Positions 1-9,837 of a DNA stretch of 64,000 nucleotides are shown here, in pieces (positions within the stretch are counted from its first letter, which is position 1; each line of letters opens with the position of its first letter). This stretch comes from Aquella oligotrophica (GTDB lineage Bacteria; Pseudomonadota; Gammaproteobacteria; Burkholderiales; UBA11063). The notes under the pieces are model-generated. The model did not search any database. It saw nothing but the letters and a program-made list of their open reading frames with translations, and was not told the DNA's origin. The position numbers and the translations under genes are program-made. The stretch spans positions 1,302,001-1,366,000 of the forward strand of contig NZ_CP024847.1 of NCBI RefSeq assembly GCF_002892535.1. The letters run 5' to 3'.

Positions 1-776
1 GTAGAGTATGGTGGGATTGGTTTTGATTTTAAATGGAATATGGGGTGGATGAATGATACTTTACGTTACGTAAATCTTGATCCGATTTATCGTAAATATC
101 ATCATCATCAGATAAATTTTTCAATGTTATACCATTACTCCGAAAAATTTGTTCTCGCTATTTCTCATGATGAGGTTGTCCATGGTAAGGGGGCTCTGAT
201 TGATAAAATGTGGGGGACTTGTGGAATAAATACGCAGGACTTCGCCTTTATGCTTCATATATGATGGGACACCCGGGTAAGAAACTACTATTTATGGGCT
301 GTGAATTTGGTCAATTCGTAGAGTGGCGTGAAAATGAATCACTTCAGTGGCACGTTTTAAATGAATTTCCTGTACATCAGCAAACACAAAGCTTTTTTAA
401 AGCACTTAATAAACTATATCTGGAACACTCTTCGCTCTGGGAGTGCGATCATGATCATAATGGATTCCAGTGGATTGATGCCGATAATAATCAGCAAAGT
501 ATCTTATCATTTATTCGGTACAATCATGATCATTCTGAGGTTTTGCTGTTTGTAATTAATTTTACACCAATGACTTATTTTGATTATAGTCTTGGAGTGC
601 CTAAGGCTGGTAAGTACAAAGAGATATTCAATTCCGACTTAATAGAATTCGGTGGTTCCGGACAAAATATTGAGGAAGAATTATTTACTGTACCTGAGGC
701 ATCTCATTCTTTCAATCAACGACTTACTATAAAAATTCCGCCAATGGCAGCCGCGGTATTCAAGTTTTTAGATTAA
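1..776 (+). pseudogene. glgB: 1,4-alpha-glucan branching enzyme, C-terminal part, frameshifted
   Basis: GlgB makes alpha-1,6 branches in glycogen. The gene enters from outside the window, so its start is missing. The first frame carries the family motif [12 protein letters not shown] and the catalytic-region motif [10 protein letters not shown]-like [12 protein letters not shown]. The reading frame then changes: the next frame continues with [25 protein letters not shown] and the C-terminal beta domain. The break is at a TGGGGG run (212-216). Adding one G restores a continuous protein with KMWGDLW at the junction. It is either a sequencing or assembly error or a recent inactivation. pulA follows 26 bases downstream, which suggests a glycogen-metabolism operon. 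The family call is secure; whether the gene is intact is not. Confidence 0.9.
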
Positions 777-802
777 TTTTGATAAGGCATTGGTTATAGT
801 TT

Positions 803-3800
803 ATGTGGGGACAAGATAAGTTTGGTAACTTTAGGCAAATAAATGGATTACAGTCGATAAAACCAAGCCCGGAATCTAATAGCATCAGATTTAAATTGCG
901 GTTTAAAGGGTTTTTATATGGTTATGTAGTTGGTGATTTCAATAACTGGCAAAAGCATGAGGATTATCGGTTAAATTGGAAGCCAGATTACAATGATGGT
1001 GTTCTTAGGATGATAAAAGATGTGTCATTCAGGGAAAAACTATCTTCAGGGCGGCATGAATATACTTATATTTTAATTGACAGTGAGGGTAATGAGGTTA
1101 AGTTATCCCTGTCAGATCAATCGTTTGAGCCTTTCTACTTTACTTGGTTTGCCATTAATTATGCTACTGAAATAAAATCATCTGAGGATGTAGTAACTGT
1201 TGGTTTTCCCCTTGATCTTGTAGCGATACAAAATTCTTCACATAATCGCAAGGAAGTTGTGGATGTAAAGTGGGCAGTGTTTCCCAAGACAAATGATATA
1301 ACAATTAGTGAAAATGGACAACTACTTATTTTAGATAATCCAGATGAGCTTGAAGAAATAAAAATAAAATGTTATGACCAACATAATAATACTGTAGCGG
1401 AGAGGATTTTTAAGGTTATAACTCAAGCACGTGAAACTAGCAGGGTTCACTTTATCAAAATGGATAACATCTATAGTGGTAATAATTTTTGTTGGGACAT
1501 CTGGGCATTTGATGAGGATAAACCTTCGAAAGTTGTAAACTTTGCTGGGCATAGTGATTTTGGCATAGTGGCTGATTGCGATATGGCTAATATAATTGTT
1601 CGTAAAAAGGTCTGGGGGAGGGGTGGTGTAATGAATGGTCTGAACAAACGCCTTCTTTTAATTTAAAAAAGCCTTCGCGGAATTTCTATGTTATTTATGG
1701 TGATGATAAGATTTATACATCACTTAAAGATGTTGTTACTTATACTAATCCTAAGATTGAATATGCTGTCATGGATGATAGTGACAAAATTACGGCATAT
1801 CTTTCCCATGAGCCATTAATTGGAACGCAATTTGAACTATTTATTGATAGCATTAAGCAAGATGGGGTGATTGCTATCATAAAATATGAGCGTAAGCAGG
1901 TAATTTTTACTAACCTTCCTTCTTCAGTAAATTCTCAGCAGTTAATTGAAATTCGGGCAACTAATACATTTCTTCCTACTAGAGTTATTTTGCGTGATTA
2001 CTTAAATCGCTATTCTTACTCAGGAAATGATATGGGGGTTAGATTTTTCTCACATAATATTTCTTTTAAACTCTGGGCGCCAACAGCGATAAGAGTGGAA
2101 TTGCTATTATTCAAAAATTGGGACAGCCCTACAGGAGAGTTTAGCCATAAGTTTAATCTTGAGTATGATGTGAGAAGTGGGGTTCATTCAACGATAATTG
2201 AACGTAAACTGGAACATTTTTTTTATTTGTATAAGCTTCATTTTCACGACATTGATCAGAATGGTAAGCAAAGTACTAGAATTACCTTTGCAGTTGATCC
2301 GTATGCAACGGCTATAGGCTTAAATGGCAATAAGGGGTATTTGATTGATATAAATGCTAGGGCAACTATGACTAGTGGTTGGCTTAGTGACTGTCGTCCT
2401 TATCTTGCACAAAAAGAAGATAGCATCATTTATGAGCTTCATATTCGCGATTTTACGATTATGCCTGAGAGTGGAGTAAAAGAAGAATATCGTGGTAAAT
2501 TTATGGGGATGTCCCAGTCTGGAACTCATATTTCATCAGGTAATGGCAATGTTGCAACAGGTGTGGATAGTTTGGTTGAATTAGGGGTAACCCATGTTCA
2601 TTTATTGCCTTTTTTTGATTTTGCAACTGTTGATGAAAGTCGGTTAACCGACCCTGATAATCGAAACTGGGGATATGACCCCAAAAATTTTAATGCTCCA
2701 GATGGCAGTTACTCTGTTGATCCCTATGACCCAAGCCTCAGAATCAAAGAAGTTCGAAGTATGATTCATAGTCTTCACCAAAAAGGAATTAGAGTTATTA
2801 TGGATATGGTTTATAACCATATGTATGATACCAAAAATATGGATAATATTGTTCCTGGGTATTATTTTCGGACAGATTCATTAGGGAAATTTACTAATGG
2901 TTCGGGCTGTGGTAATGAGCTTGCTACCGAGCGACCTATGGTCAGTAAATTTGTTGTTGATTCGGTGTTACATTGGGTAAAGAACTATAATATTGATGGT
3001 GTTCGTTTTGATTTAATGGAATTAATCGATTTTGATACCATCCAAAAAATTGTTAAAGTTTTACATGATATCGATCCGACCATCCTTGTCTATGGTGAAC
3101 CTTGGAAAGGAGGTGATTCTCCTTTGTCAAATGGGACTTATCGAGGACGCCAGCGAAATAGGGATTTTGCAATATTTAATGATATTTTTCGTAATGCAAT
3201 TAGAGGGAGTAATGATCCGGGGATTGGTTATGTTAATGGAGACCCACATAGTGCCGATAAAACTTGGGCAGTGGTTGAAGGATTAAAAGGCTCGATTTAT
3301 AGCTTGACTTTTAAACCATCTGAAAGTATAAATTATGTAGATGCACATGACAATTACACTCTTTGGGATCATATAGAAAAAAGTCAGAACCACAATTTAG
3401 TAAATGGTAAATATCGCTTAGGTTTGCCACAAAATATTTTTGAAAGTAGCCTTGTTCGCCAGAATCTTTTGGCGATGGCTATTATACTGACAGCACAGGG
3501 AATACCGTTTATTCATGGTGGTGCAGAGATTTTAAGGACAAAAAATGGTGATCATAATAGTTACCAAAGTGGTGATATAGTTAATGCCTTTTACTGGCAG
3601 GATAAGGTCAGATTCAAGTCAGTATTTGACTATATCCGGGGGCTTATAAAATTGCGTAAGGAACACCCGGCATTCCGAATAACTGATAGGCGATCAATCG
3701 AAGATCATGTAAATGTGTTTATTGCAAAAAATGATCGTTCTGGTGTTATTGTCAGTCATTTTAAGGATCATGTTAATAATGACTCATGGAAAGATATAGT

Positions 3801-3999
3801 GGTAATTTATAATGCTTCAGCAATTGATAATTATCCGGTAAATGATTTATTGCCTCCTTTAGGAAATCATCAGCTATGGCATATGGTTGTAAATCATGAG
3901 GAAGCAGGAACTACCTCTATTGGTAGCTATTTACCATCCGAAGTTCCTTTGATGAAGTCATACTCTATTATGGTTTTACATAGTTATAGCCGTGAATAG
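803..3999 (+). pseudogene. pulA: type I pullulanase (alpha-1,6 debranching enzyme), frameshifted
   Basis: Type I pullulanases cleave alpha-1,6 bonds in pullulan and branched glucans. The N-terminus (from 803) has an AMPK-CBM/CBM48-like segment with GDFNNWQ. This is followed by a Big-like domain, a PUD-like domain, a second CBM48-like segment and a GH13 catalytic domain. The type I signature appears as NWGYDPKNF. The nucleophile lies in DGVRFDLME, the acid in VYGEPWKGG and the third acid in VDAHDNYT. No secretion signal is evident, so it probably acts on glycogen inside the cell. The frame breaks at TGGGGG (1614-1618). One extra G joins VWGEGWCNEW and gives a protein of about 1065 residues. 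The downstream part from 1771 keeps the whole catalytic domain. It follows glgB closely. Confidence 0.9.
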
Positions 4000-4063
4000 C
4001 CATGTGATGCGATTGGTATCTCAGTATTATTCACATAATGGTATTTTAATTAGGAGATTAATC

Positions 4064-5059
4064 ATGCTAGATAAAAGATTATTACTTATTTTGTCTATCT
4101 GTCAAGGCTTAGTTGTTGCCTGCTCATCTGGTACAGGTGGCTCCAATTCAGTTTTAAATCAGGATGTTGTTTTTGTGCCCACTTTAAATTATGAACCGGG
4201 TAATAAAACCGCAGTTCAAGCAAGTATCGGTGGGGGTCCTGAGATTATTGCCGAAATTGATACTGGTTCTGAATTAACCGTCATCAATGAAAGTTACGTT
4301 GGTAATAATATTCAGAAGACTAGTCAGATTATTCCTGTAACATATGGAGCTGGAACTAATCAGGTCTCTGGTTATCTTGCCTATGGGACTATTCAATTTA
4401 CTACTACATCAGGTACTGTACTTTCTACTTCTGCTAATGCGCCCATCGTTGTTGTGACTGAAGGGAGTGTTAATCAAGGCGGTGGGAATAATGCTGTTCT
4501 TGGAATGCGTATGGATAATCAGGTTAGTTCAAGATTATTTTTGCCATATCCATATAATCAAATGATGGTATTAAATAGATCTGAGAGTTATGTCACATTT
4601 GGTTTGCTAAATAATACTCAACTTGGGAAATTTGCTACAATAAGCCAAAAGCAGATACCATGCTATAATTACAATGTTCCTGCTACTGAGTCAAATATTT
4701 GTTGGGGGACTTCTGAGAGCTCTGTAACATATACTTATTCTGAAAGTTCTGGTTTTGGCAGTAGTAATTATTCAACTGTATTTGACAGTGGTGAAGCAAT
4801 AGGTAATTTTTATCTTGAATCTGTACCTTATTGGATGGTGCTTACTGGGAATGGTATCATAACTAACCAGCTAACAGCTACAATTAATACTTCTAGTGGG
4901 GTATTGCCATTACCACTTACCCAACCAATGAAATATACCCAACCAGTCAGGTCTGGTAATGTGGTTAATCCAGGAAATCAGTTATTTAATACCTACCAAG
5001 TGTTATTTGATCAGGTAAGTGGGATAATGGGTTTTGCTCCCTATACTGAAAGCTGGTAA
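4064..5059 (+). CDS. lipoprotein with pepsin-like aspartic protease motifs
   Basis: A predicted lipoprotein of about 331 residues. The start at 4064 is chosen because AGGAG lies just upstream and the next residues form a signal peptide ending in a VVAC lipobox followed by a Ser/Gly linker. The mature part has two aspartic-protease-like active-site motifs: AEIDTGSELTV near the N-terminus and TVFDSGEAIG in the second half. Each is preceded by hydrophobic residues as in bilobal pepsin-type enzymes. This suggests a membrane-anchored periplasmic or surface protease, but overall similarity to pepsins is not strong and activity is inferred. It is 64 bases downstream of pulA and ends at a bidirectional terminator. 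It could instead be a non-catalytic beta-barrel lipoprotein. Confidence 0.6.
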   Translation: MLDKRLLLILSICQGLVVACSSGTGGSNSVLNQDVVFVPTLNYEPGNKTAVQASIGGGPEIIAEIDTGSELTVINESYVGNNIQKTSQIIPVTYGAGTNQVSGYLAYGTIQFTTTSGTVLSTSANAPIVVVTEGSVNQGGGNNAVLGMRMDNQVSSRLFLPYPYNQMMVLNRSESYVTFGLLNNTQLGKFATISQKQIPCYNYNVPATESNICWGTSESSVTYTYSESSGFGSSNYSTVFDSGEAIGNFYLESVPYWMVLTGNGIITNQLTATINTSSGVLPLPLTQPMKYTQPVRSGNVVNPGNQLFNTYQVLFDQVSGIMGFAPYTESW

Positions 5060-5085
5060 ACAAATATCAATAAGCAGTATAGTAG

Positions 5086-5117
5086 AAAAAAGGTAGTTCT
5101 CATTAACTACCTTTTTT
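5086..5117. terminator. bidirectional rho-independent terminator
   Basis: A perfect 7-bp stem, GGTAGTT paired with AACTACC with a 6-base loop, is flanked by AAAAAA on the left and TTTTTT on the right. It can therefore end transcripts from both sides. It lies between the convergent protease-like lipoprotein and the OppA-type gene. Confidence 0.9.
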
Positions 5118-5135
5118 ACCTAAAAATAGGTCTCA

Positions 5136-6758
5136 CTATTTAGCTAAATCCAGATTAAACCATTTTGTTTGTACATTGTCTAGGTAATTGCTATCGATAT
5201 CATAACCTTTTACACGTTTATTTACTAAGCGTTGATGTGTTGGTTCGTATAGTGGGATTATTGCATATTCATTCATTGCCAGTTGGAGCGCCTGCTTATA
5301 AAGCTGTTGCTGCTGTGCTGGATTTGAAGTTGCTTCAGCTTTTGCAATAAGTGTGTCATAATTTTTATTACAGTAGTGGGAGCGGTTATTACCATTATTA
5401 CAGATAAAAAGCGGAGTATAAGTAGTTACTGAGTTATAATCAGCTCCCCAGCGTCCCTGAGCGACTTCGTAATTTCCATTTTTAAGTTCAGGAAAAAGAA
5501 CTTTCATTTCTTCATTTACCAATTTAACTTTTACCCCCAATGTTTCTTGCCACATTGACATCACCGAAATCATAACTTTCTTATATAAATCGTTAGTCTG
5601 ATATTTGATGGTGAGAGTTAATGGGTTGTTTGGTCCATAGCCAGCTTCTTTATATAGTTCCTTTGCCATCTGAACTTGCTTGTCATGAGGCAATTTACTC
5701 CAGCTATAATTTAAATCAGCATATTTGCCATTTTCTATAGTTGGTGTTACGGTTGAGTAAAGCGGGGTTTGTCCAGCACCAAGTACTTTCTGTGTCAAAT
5801 CTTCCCTATTTATTGCCATCGCTAGAGCCTGACGAAGTTTGAGGTTGTTGGCAAATTTTGGCAATTGGAAATTCAAGTTAAGATAATCCATCCTTTCCCA
5901 TTTGAAGGTATGCAATTCATTAGGAAACTGTTTTTGTAATTGTTTATATTGATCAATTGGAACATTTTGCCAAGTTGTATCCAATGCTCCAGTTTTAAAA
6001 TTAGATAAAGAAGCATTAGTATCAGTGAACGGGAAATATTTTACGTTCTTGATTTTGACTGAGCTTTCTTCATAAAAATTTGGATTTTTAGTAGCTAATA
6101 TATAGCCGTTAACAACGTGTTCCTTTAGTATATATGCTCCGGAGGTTACCATGTGCTCTGGTTTTGTCCAGTTTTGACCATATTTTTCAATAATCTTGCG
6201 TGGAACGACAAACACATTAGGCGTCGTAATATATGATAAAAAAGCATTGGTTGGATGTTCAAGGTGGACAACAAAAGTTTCTGGGTCTAGTGCAATAACG
6301 CCCAATCTTTCTGGTTTTTCCTTGCCATCAATAATTTTCTGACCATTTAATACATCCTTTAATAAAAATGCATATGATGAGCCAGTTTTAGGGTCAATAA
6401 GTCGCCGCCATGAAAAAACAAAGTCATCTGCGGTAATTGGTGAGCCATCAGAAAATTTCAGATTATCACGCAGGTGAAACGTATAAATTTTTCCATCCGA
6501 GCTTATTTCCCAACTTTTAGCCATCCCGGGAATTGGACGATTTGCCTGATCAAAATCAACCAGTCCAGCAAATAAGTCATTAATAACCCTGTAGGTATTT
6601 CCATCCTCAGCCAGAGCTGGATCAAAGGTAGGTAATTCTGTACCCACATCGACCCTTAGAGTGTTTTCAGTGGAAGTTGAGCCATCTTTTTTGGTACAGC
6701 TACCAAGAATCAGAAGACTAGTGAAACATAGGGTATGTATTAATTTATTGATTTTCAT
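5136..6758 (-). CDS. periplasmic oligopeptide-binding lipoprotein (OppA family)
   Basis: Substrate-binding protein of an ABC-type peptide importer (SBP family 5). The ATG at 6758 opens a signal peptide with the lipobox ILGSC, followed by a Lys/Asp/Gly-rich linker. Family features include VGTELPTFDPALAEDG near the N-terminus, the segment LRDNLKFSDGSPITADDFVFSWRR (cited here only by its ends, LRDN and SWRR) and the C-terminal NKNYDTLIAKAEA and IPLYEPTHQRLVNKRVKGY. Length, about 540 residues, is normal for OppA/MppA. No permease or ATPase genes are adjacent, so it is an orphan binding protein that may serve a transporter elsewhere or take up murein peptides. A TTG six codons upstream is in frame, but the ATG precedes the hydrophobic core better. 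Confidence 0.9.
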   Translation of the reverse strand: MKINKLIHTLCFTSLLILGSCTKKDGSTSTENTLRVDVGTELPTFDPALAEDGNTYRVINDLFAGLVDFDQANRPIPGMAKSWEISSDGKIYTFHLRDNLKFSDGSPITADDFVFSWRRLIDPKTGSSYAFLLKDVLNGQKIIDGKEKPERLGVIALDPETFVVHLEHPTNAFLSYITTPNVFVVPRKIIEKYGQNWTKPEHMVTSGAYILKEHVVNGYILATKNPNFYEESSVKIKNVKYFPFTDTNASLSNFKTGALDTTWQNVPIDQYKQLQKQFPNELHTFKWERMDYLNLNFQLPKFANNLKLRQALAMAINREDLTQKVLGAGQTPLYSTVTPTIENGKYADLNYSWSKLPHDKQVQMAKELYKEAGYGPNNPLTLTIKYQTNDLYKKVMISVMSMWQETLGVKVKLVNEEMKVLFPELKNGNYEVAQGRWGADYNSVTTYTPLFICNNGNNRSHYCNKNYDTLIAKAEATSNPAQQQQLYKQALQLAMNEYAIIPLYEPTHQRLVNKRVKGYDIDSNYLDNVQTKWFNLDLAK

Positions 6759-6973
6759 AATGTATTTATATTCCAAATTGGACTGATTTTATTGTACTAA
6801 GCAGGATTTTAGCTTATTTTGGAGTTAATTTGTGATTGTATCATATACTTAACCAGATTAAAGCTTTTAGGGCATTGATTTTGCTTCTTACTTAATATGG
6901 TTTAGGCCATCTTATTTATAATACTTATCAAACGCTATTTAATCTGATTAAGATTTTGTAAGTTAATCAATGG

Positions 6974-8437
6974 TTAAACTAGCGACATACAGACATACTT
7001 GGTTTGCAGGTATTCTTCAATTCCCTGATGTCCACCTTCACGTCCGAGCCCAGACATTTTTACGCCACCAAAGGGAACATTTTCAGCAGAAATGATTCCG
7101 GTATTAACCCCAATCATCCCATATTGCAATGCTTCTGCCACATGATATATCCGTTTGATATTTTGACTAAAGAAGTAACTGGCTAAGCCATAAGGAGTAC
7201 TATTAGCAAGCTTGATAACTTCATCATCGCTATCAAAACCATAGACAGCAAGGATTGGTGCAAAAATCTCTTCTTTAAAGAGGCGTAAATTTGTAGTTTC
7301 ACAATTAATTAGTGTCGGCTGAAAAAAAAGCTCACCCAAATTTATATCTATATTGCCACCCGTAATCAACTGAGCATTGTTTGTAAGGGCATCTTCTACC
7401 AGACTTTTTGCGTGTATCACTGCTTTATTGTCGATAAGTGGACCTAGCTGAGTAGTGGCATCAAATCCATTACCTAATTTTAGTTTAGCAATCTCGATAC
7501 CTAGTTTTTCAATTACTGTATCTCTGATTGAATTATGAATGAAAATTCGGTTTGAGCAGACACAGGTTTGACCACTATTTCTAAATTTACTTTTTATGAT
7601 GCCATCAACTGCAATATCAATATCTGCATCTTCAAAAACAATTAATGGCGCATTGCCACCTAACTCCAGTGACATTTTTTTCATCGTGTTGGCGCAATTC
7701 TGATAAAGCCAAATACCAACCTCGGTCGAGCCAGTAAAAGTTAACTTACGGATAGCTGGATTTGAACAGAAAAATTCACCAATTTGCCCACTGTGTCCGT
7801 GAATAACATTTAATAGTCCAGCGGGTATGCCTGCTTTTAATCCAAGATAGGCGAGGGCATTTGCAGATAACGGAGTTTGGCTAGCTGGTTTGGCAATCAT
7901 GGCACATCCAGCTGCAACTGCTGGTGCTACTTTTCTGGCAAGCATTGCATTTGGGAAATTCCATGGAGTTATTGCGGCACAAACTCCTACTGGCTCGTAT
8001 TCTACCAGTATTTTTTGATTAGGCTGATTTGCTGGGATAGTTTCACCATAAATACGTTTTGCTTCTTCGGCATACCACTCAAAATAACTAGCTCCATAGA
8101 GAATTTCGCCTTTAGCTTCAGTTAATGGCTTTCCCTGTTCAAAAGTCAAAATTTTGGCTAAGTCATCAGCATTGGCAATGATTAACTCATACCATGTCTT
8201 GATGATTTTGCTCCGCTCTTTGGCTGTATATTTTTGCCATTCTTTCATGGCTAGTTGAGCTGAGTCAATTGCAAATAACAAATCCTCTTCAGTTGCTATA
8301 CTGATTTTGCAAATTTCTTCATTGGTTGCCGGATTAAATACCGGGAATAAATCACGGTTTGTGTTGATCCATTTACCATCGATTAATAATCCTGTTTGAA
8401 TAAGTTCAGGATTAAATAGAGTTATTTCTAGAGCCAT
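6974..8437 (-). CDS. gabD: succinate-semialdehyde dehydrogenase, NAD(P)+ dependent
   Basis: An aldehyde dehydrogenase superfamily protein of 487 residues, the usual length of GabD. It oxidises succinate semialdehyde to succinate in the GABA shunt. Motifs include [16 protein letters not shown] for cofactor binding, FTGSTEVG, the catalytic Glu in LELGGNAP and the catalytic Cys in [11 protein letters not shown]. The C-terminus [15 protein letters not shown] is typical of GabD/SSADH. The start at 8437 has a GGAG about ten bases upstream. It stands alone, with no GABA transaminase or transporter beside it, so the exact aldehyde substrate is inferred from family resemblance. Confidence 0.88.
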   Translation of the reverse strand: MALEITLFNPELIQTGLLIDGKWINTNRDLFPVFNPATNEEICKISIATEEDLLFAIDSAQLAMKEWQKYTAKERSKIIKTWYELIIANADDLAKILTFEQGKPLTEAKGEILYGASYFEWYAEEAKRIYGETIPANQPNQKILVEYEPVGVCAAITPWNFPNAMLARKVAPAVAAGCAMIAKPASQTPLSANALAYLGLKAGIPAGLLNVIHGHSGQIGEFFCSNPAIRKLTFTGSTEVGIWLYQNCANTMKKMSLELGGNAPLIVFEDADIDIAVDGIIKSKFRNSGQTCVCSNRIFIHNSIRDTVIEKLGIEIAKLKLGNGFDATTQLGPLIDNKAVIHAKSLVEDALTNNAQLITGGNIDINLGELFFQPTLINCETTNLRLFKEEIFAPILAVYGFDSDDEVIKLANSTPYGLASYFFSQNIKRIYHVAEALQYGMIGVNTGIISAENVPFGGVKMSGLGREGGHQGIEEYLQTKYVCMSLV

Positions 8438-8577
8438 TTAATTTATACTCCATGTTTTAGATTTATCTGATATTCTAATAGTATTGTACTCCACTAAATT
8501 GGACTAACAATAGTTTTTATGATATTGCATAATTCAGGCTGGCAGAGATTTTTATAATCTTGCTTGCCACTATTCCC

Positions 8578-8609
8578 GGTGTGTTAATTTATGTATAACA
8601 CACCTTTTT
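8578..8609 (+). terminator. hairpin followed by T-run in a short intergenic transcript or leader
   Basis: A perfect 9-bp stem, GGTGTGTTA paired with TAACACACC with a 9-base loop, is followed directly by TTTTT. It is oriented as a plus-strand terminator, yet no plus-strand gene lies upstream; the gabD start region is on the other strand. It sits 14 bases before a small ORF at 8623. It could end a small RNA or act as a leader attenuator of that ORF. Confidence 0.6.
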
Positions 8610-8622
8610 AACAGGATTAATC

Positions 8623-8682
8623 ATGACAGAAATTCTTAATGTCTTATTATGTTTTGCTATTGGTTTGATGTTTTTTGGTTGA
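8623..8682 (+). CDS. possible 19-residue hydrophobic small protein
   Basis: A short ORF starting with ATG at 8623 behind an AGGA about seven bases upstream. The peptide, MTEILNVLLCFAIGLMFFG, is a single hydrophobic segment of the length and character of bacterial small membrane proteins. It directly follows a terminator-like hairpin and ends 12 bases before the convergent radical SAM gene. There is no homology that I recognise. It may equally be a chance ORF, so only the ribosome site, composition and placement support it. Confidence 0.35.
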   Translation: MTEILNVLLCFAIGLMFFG

Positions 8683-8693
8683 ACAAAATTCAT

Positions 8694-9542
8694 CTATTGA
8701 TAGTATTTGACCTTGATACCAAAACTTTCGATTCGATTTGCCATTTCAGCAAGAAAATCCAGACTAACCTGACTTATATTATCTCCTTCTGGAAGTGCTG
8801 GATTGCGGGCTGTTGAATAAATTAAAACGCCTTTAATCATCCGGTGAATATTATGAATCAGTTCAATAAAATTATCTACTTCTTCTTTTGCGGGATCAAT
8901 ATTTGCTGTTTTGAACCAACAGCTTTGTATCCACGTAGGACATATAGCTGAGGCTATTTTTAGCCGTTCCAGAATACCATCCAGATGTAAATTCACTTGG
9001 TTAACTTCCGCGATTCCATTGGTACTAACTCTGTCAATTTTAAACCATAATTCACCGTTATTTTCGGCAATGATTTTTAACCCTTCCTGGGTCGCAGTTA
9101 AATGCATTTCGCTACCATTACTAATTAGAATTGTTTTTACATCTGATCCGATTTGGTATTTTTTACGAAGTTTAGCAATAATTTGTGTAACTGCCATAAA
9201 ATCTTTGGATAATGTTGATTCGCCATTTCCCGATAGACAAATATCATTAAATCGTTGTAATCCAGCTGGTGCATGAGTAATTATAAAATCACCATGAATG
9301 ATCCACTCGAGCATCACATCTAGCTCATGTTCAAGTTTGTCAAGATCAATACTATCTGGTTTACCACGCACTAAACCCTCAACTTGACAGTAAACACAAC
9401 GCCAATTACAAGCATTATTTATGTTTAGGTTAATCCCAAGTGATACACCTTGAGCTCGCCGTGAAACAACTGGGTAAACATAGACACATTCTTTAAAATG
9501 TCGTGAATGGTCGCTAAAAGTCAATAGATTAATTTTGGTCAT
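8694..9542 (-). CDS. radical SAM protein
   Basis: A protein of 282 residues with the radical SAM iron-sulfur motif CNWRCVYC (CxxxCxxC) at about residues 46-53. It is followed by a glycine-containing GNGESTLS segment, the usual second motif that contacts SAM. The substrate is not evident, and no ThiC, NifB or tRNA-modifying signature is clear. It resembles stand-alone radical SAM proteins annotated only by the superfamily. The gene lies about 85 bases downstream of a putative sRNA and its terminator on the same strand, so it may receive read-through from the LuxR-box promoter at 9735-9780. Confidence 0.8.
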   Translation of the reverse strand: MTKINLLTFSDHSRHFKECVYVYPVVSRRAQGVSLGINLNINNACNWRCVYCQVEGLVRGKPDSIDLDKLEHELDVMLEWIIHGDFIITHAPAGLQRFNDICLSGNGESTLSKDFMAVTQIIAKLRKKYQIGSDVKTILISNGSEMHLTATQEGLKIIAENNGELWFKIDRVSTNGIAEVNQVNLHLDGILERLKIASAICPTWIQSCWFKTANIDPAKEEVDNFIELIHNIHRMIKGVLIYSTARNPALPEGDNISQVSLDFLAEMANRIESFGIKVKYYQ

Positions 9543-9627
9543 GATTATTTCTTTAAAATCGAACTACTAAATTTTAATTTCAGATGTGATTTTACTAGAT
9601 AGAAGAGTCTAGAGGGTAGCAATATAT

Positions 9628-9728
9628 AAAAAAGCCGCACCAAGAGGGATAATGGTGCGGACTAGAGGAAAAACTACTGCGTTAAAGAAGAAATAGTGGC
9701 TGCTATCTTTTTTATCCACAATAGTCAG
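9628..9728 (-). ncRNA. putative C/U-rich small regulatory RNA
   Basis: A predicted transcript of about 100 nt on the minus strand. It starts seven bases after the -10 box TAGAAT (9740-9735) and ends at a strong terminator. The terminator stem is CCGCACC paired with GGTGCGG (9635-9660), followed by CTTTTTT. No ORF of useful length lies in it. Three pyrimidine-rich tracts, TTTCTTCTTT, TTTTTCCTCT and the hairpin loop ATTATCCCTCTT, could pair with Shine-Dalgarno sequences. This resembles C/U-rich trans-acting sRNAs. A LuxR-type box lies upstream at 9766-9780. The promoter, terminator and lack of ORF are seen; the sRNA function is inferred. It might instead be a leader of the radical SAM gene. Confidence 0.55.
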
Positions 9729-9734
9729 ATGTGG

Positions 9735-9809
9735 ATTCTATCATTAAAAATAATAAGTAAAATAGTGTGTTTTTGTTCAGTTGACAGTGGCGAATATAGT
9801 TGTTATACT
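9735..9809. promoter_or_regulatory. divergent promoter pair sharing one LuxR-type box
   Basis: The box GTGTGTTTTTGTTCAG (9765-9780, plus strand) reads CTGAACAAAAACACA on the minus strand. It lies 25 bases from the minus-strand -10 TAGAAT (9740-9735). On the plus strand it abuts TTGACA (9781-9786), which is followed after exactly 17 bases by TATACT (9804-9809). That is a near-consensus sigma-70 promoter for the alpha-oxoamine synthase. One bound regulator would be centred about 44 bases upstream of both predicted transcript starts. The same box architecture recurs at six other promoters in the window. Confidence 0.7.
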
Positions 9810-9837
9810 TCTTGAAAATTTAATAAGTAGTTTCCTT

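Noticed and set aside
8679-8693. TTGAACAAAATTCAT near the end of the radical SAM gene
   Set aside because: Left half fits the box, but it overlaps a coding 3' end and no -10 lies at the proper spacing.
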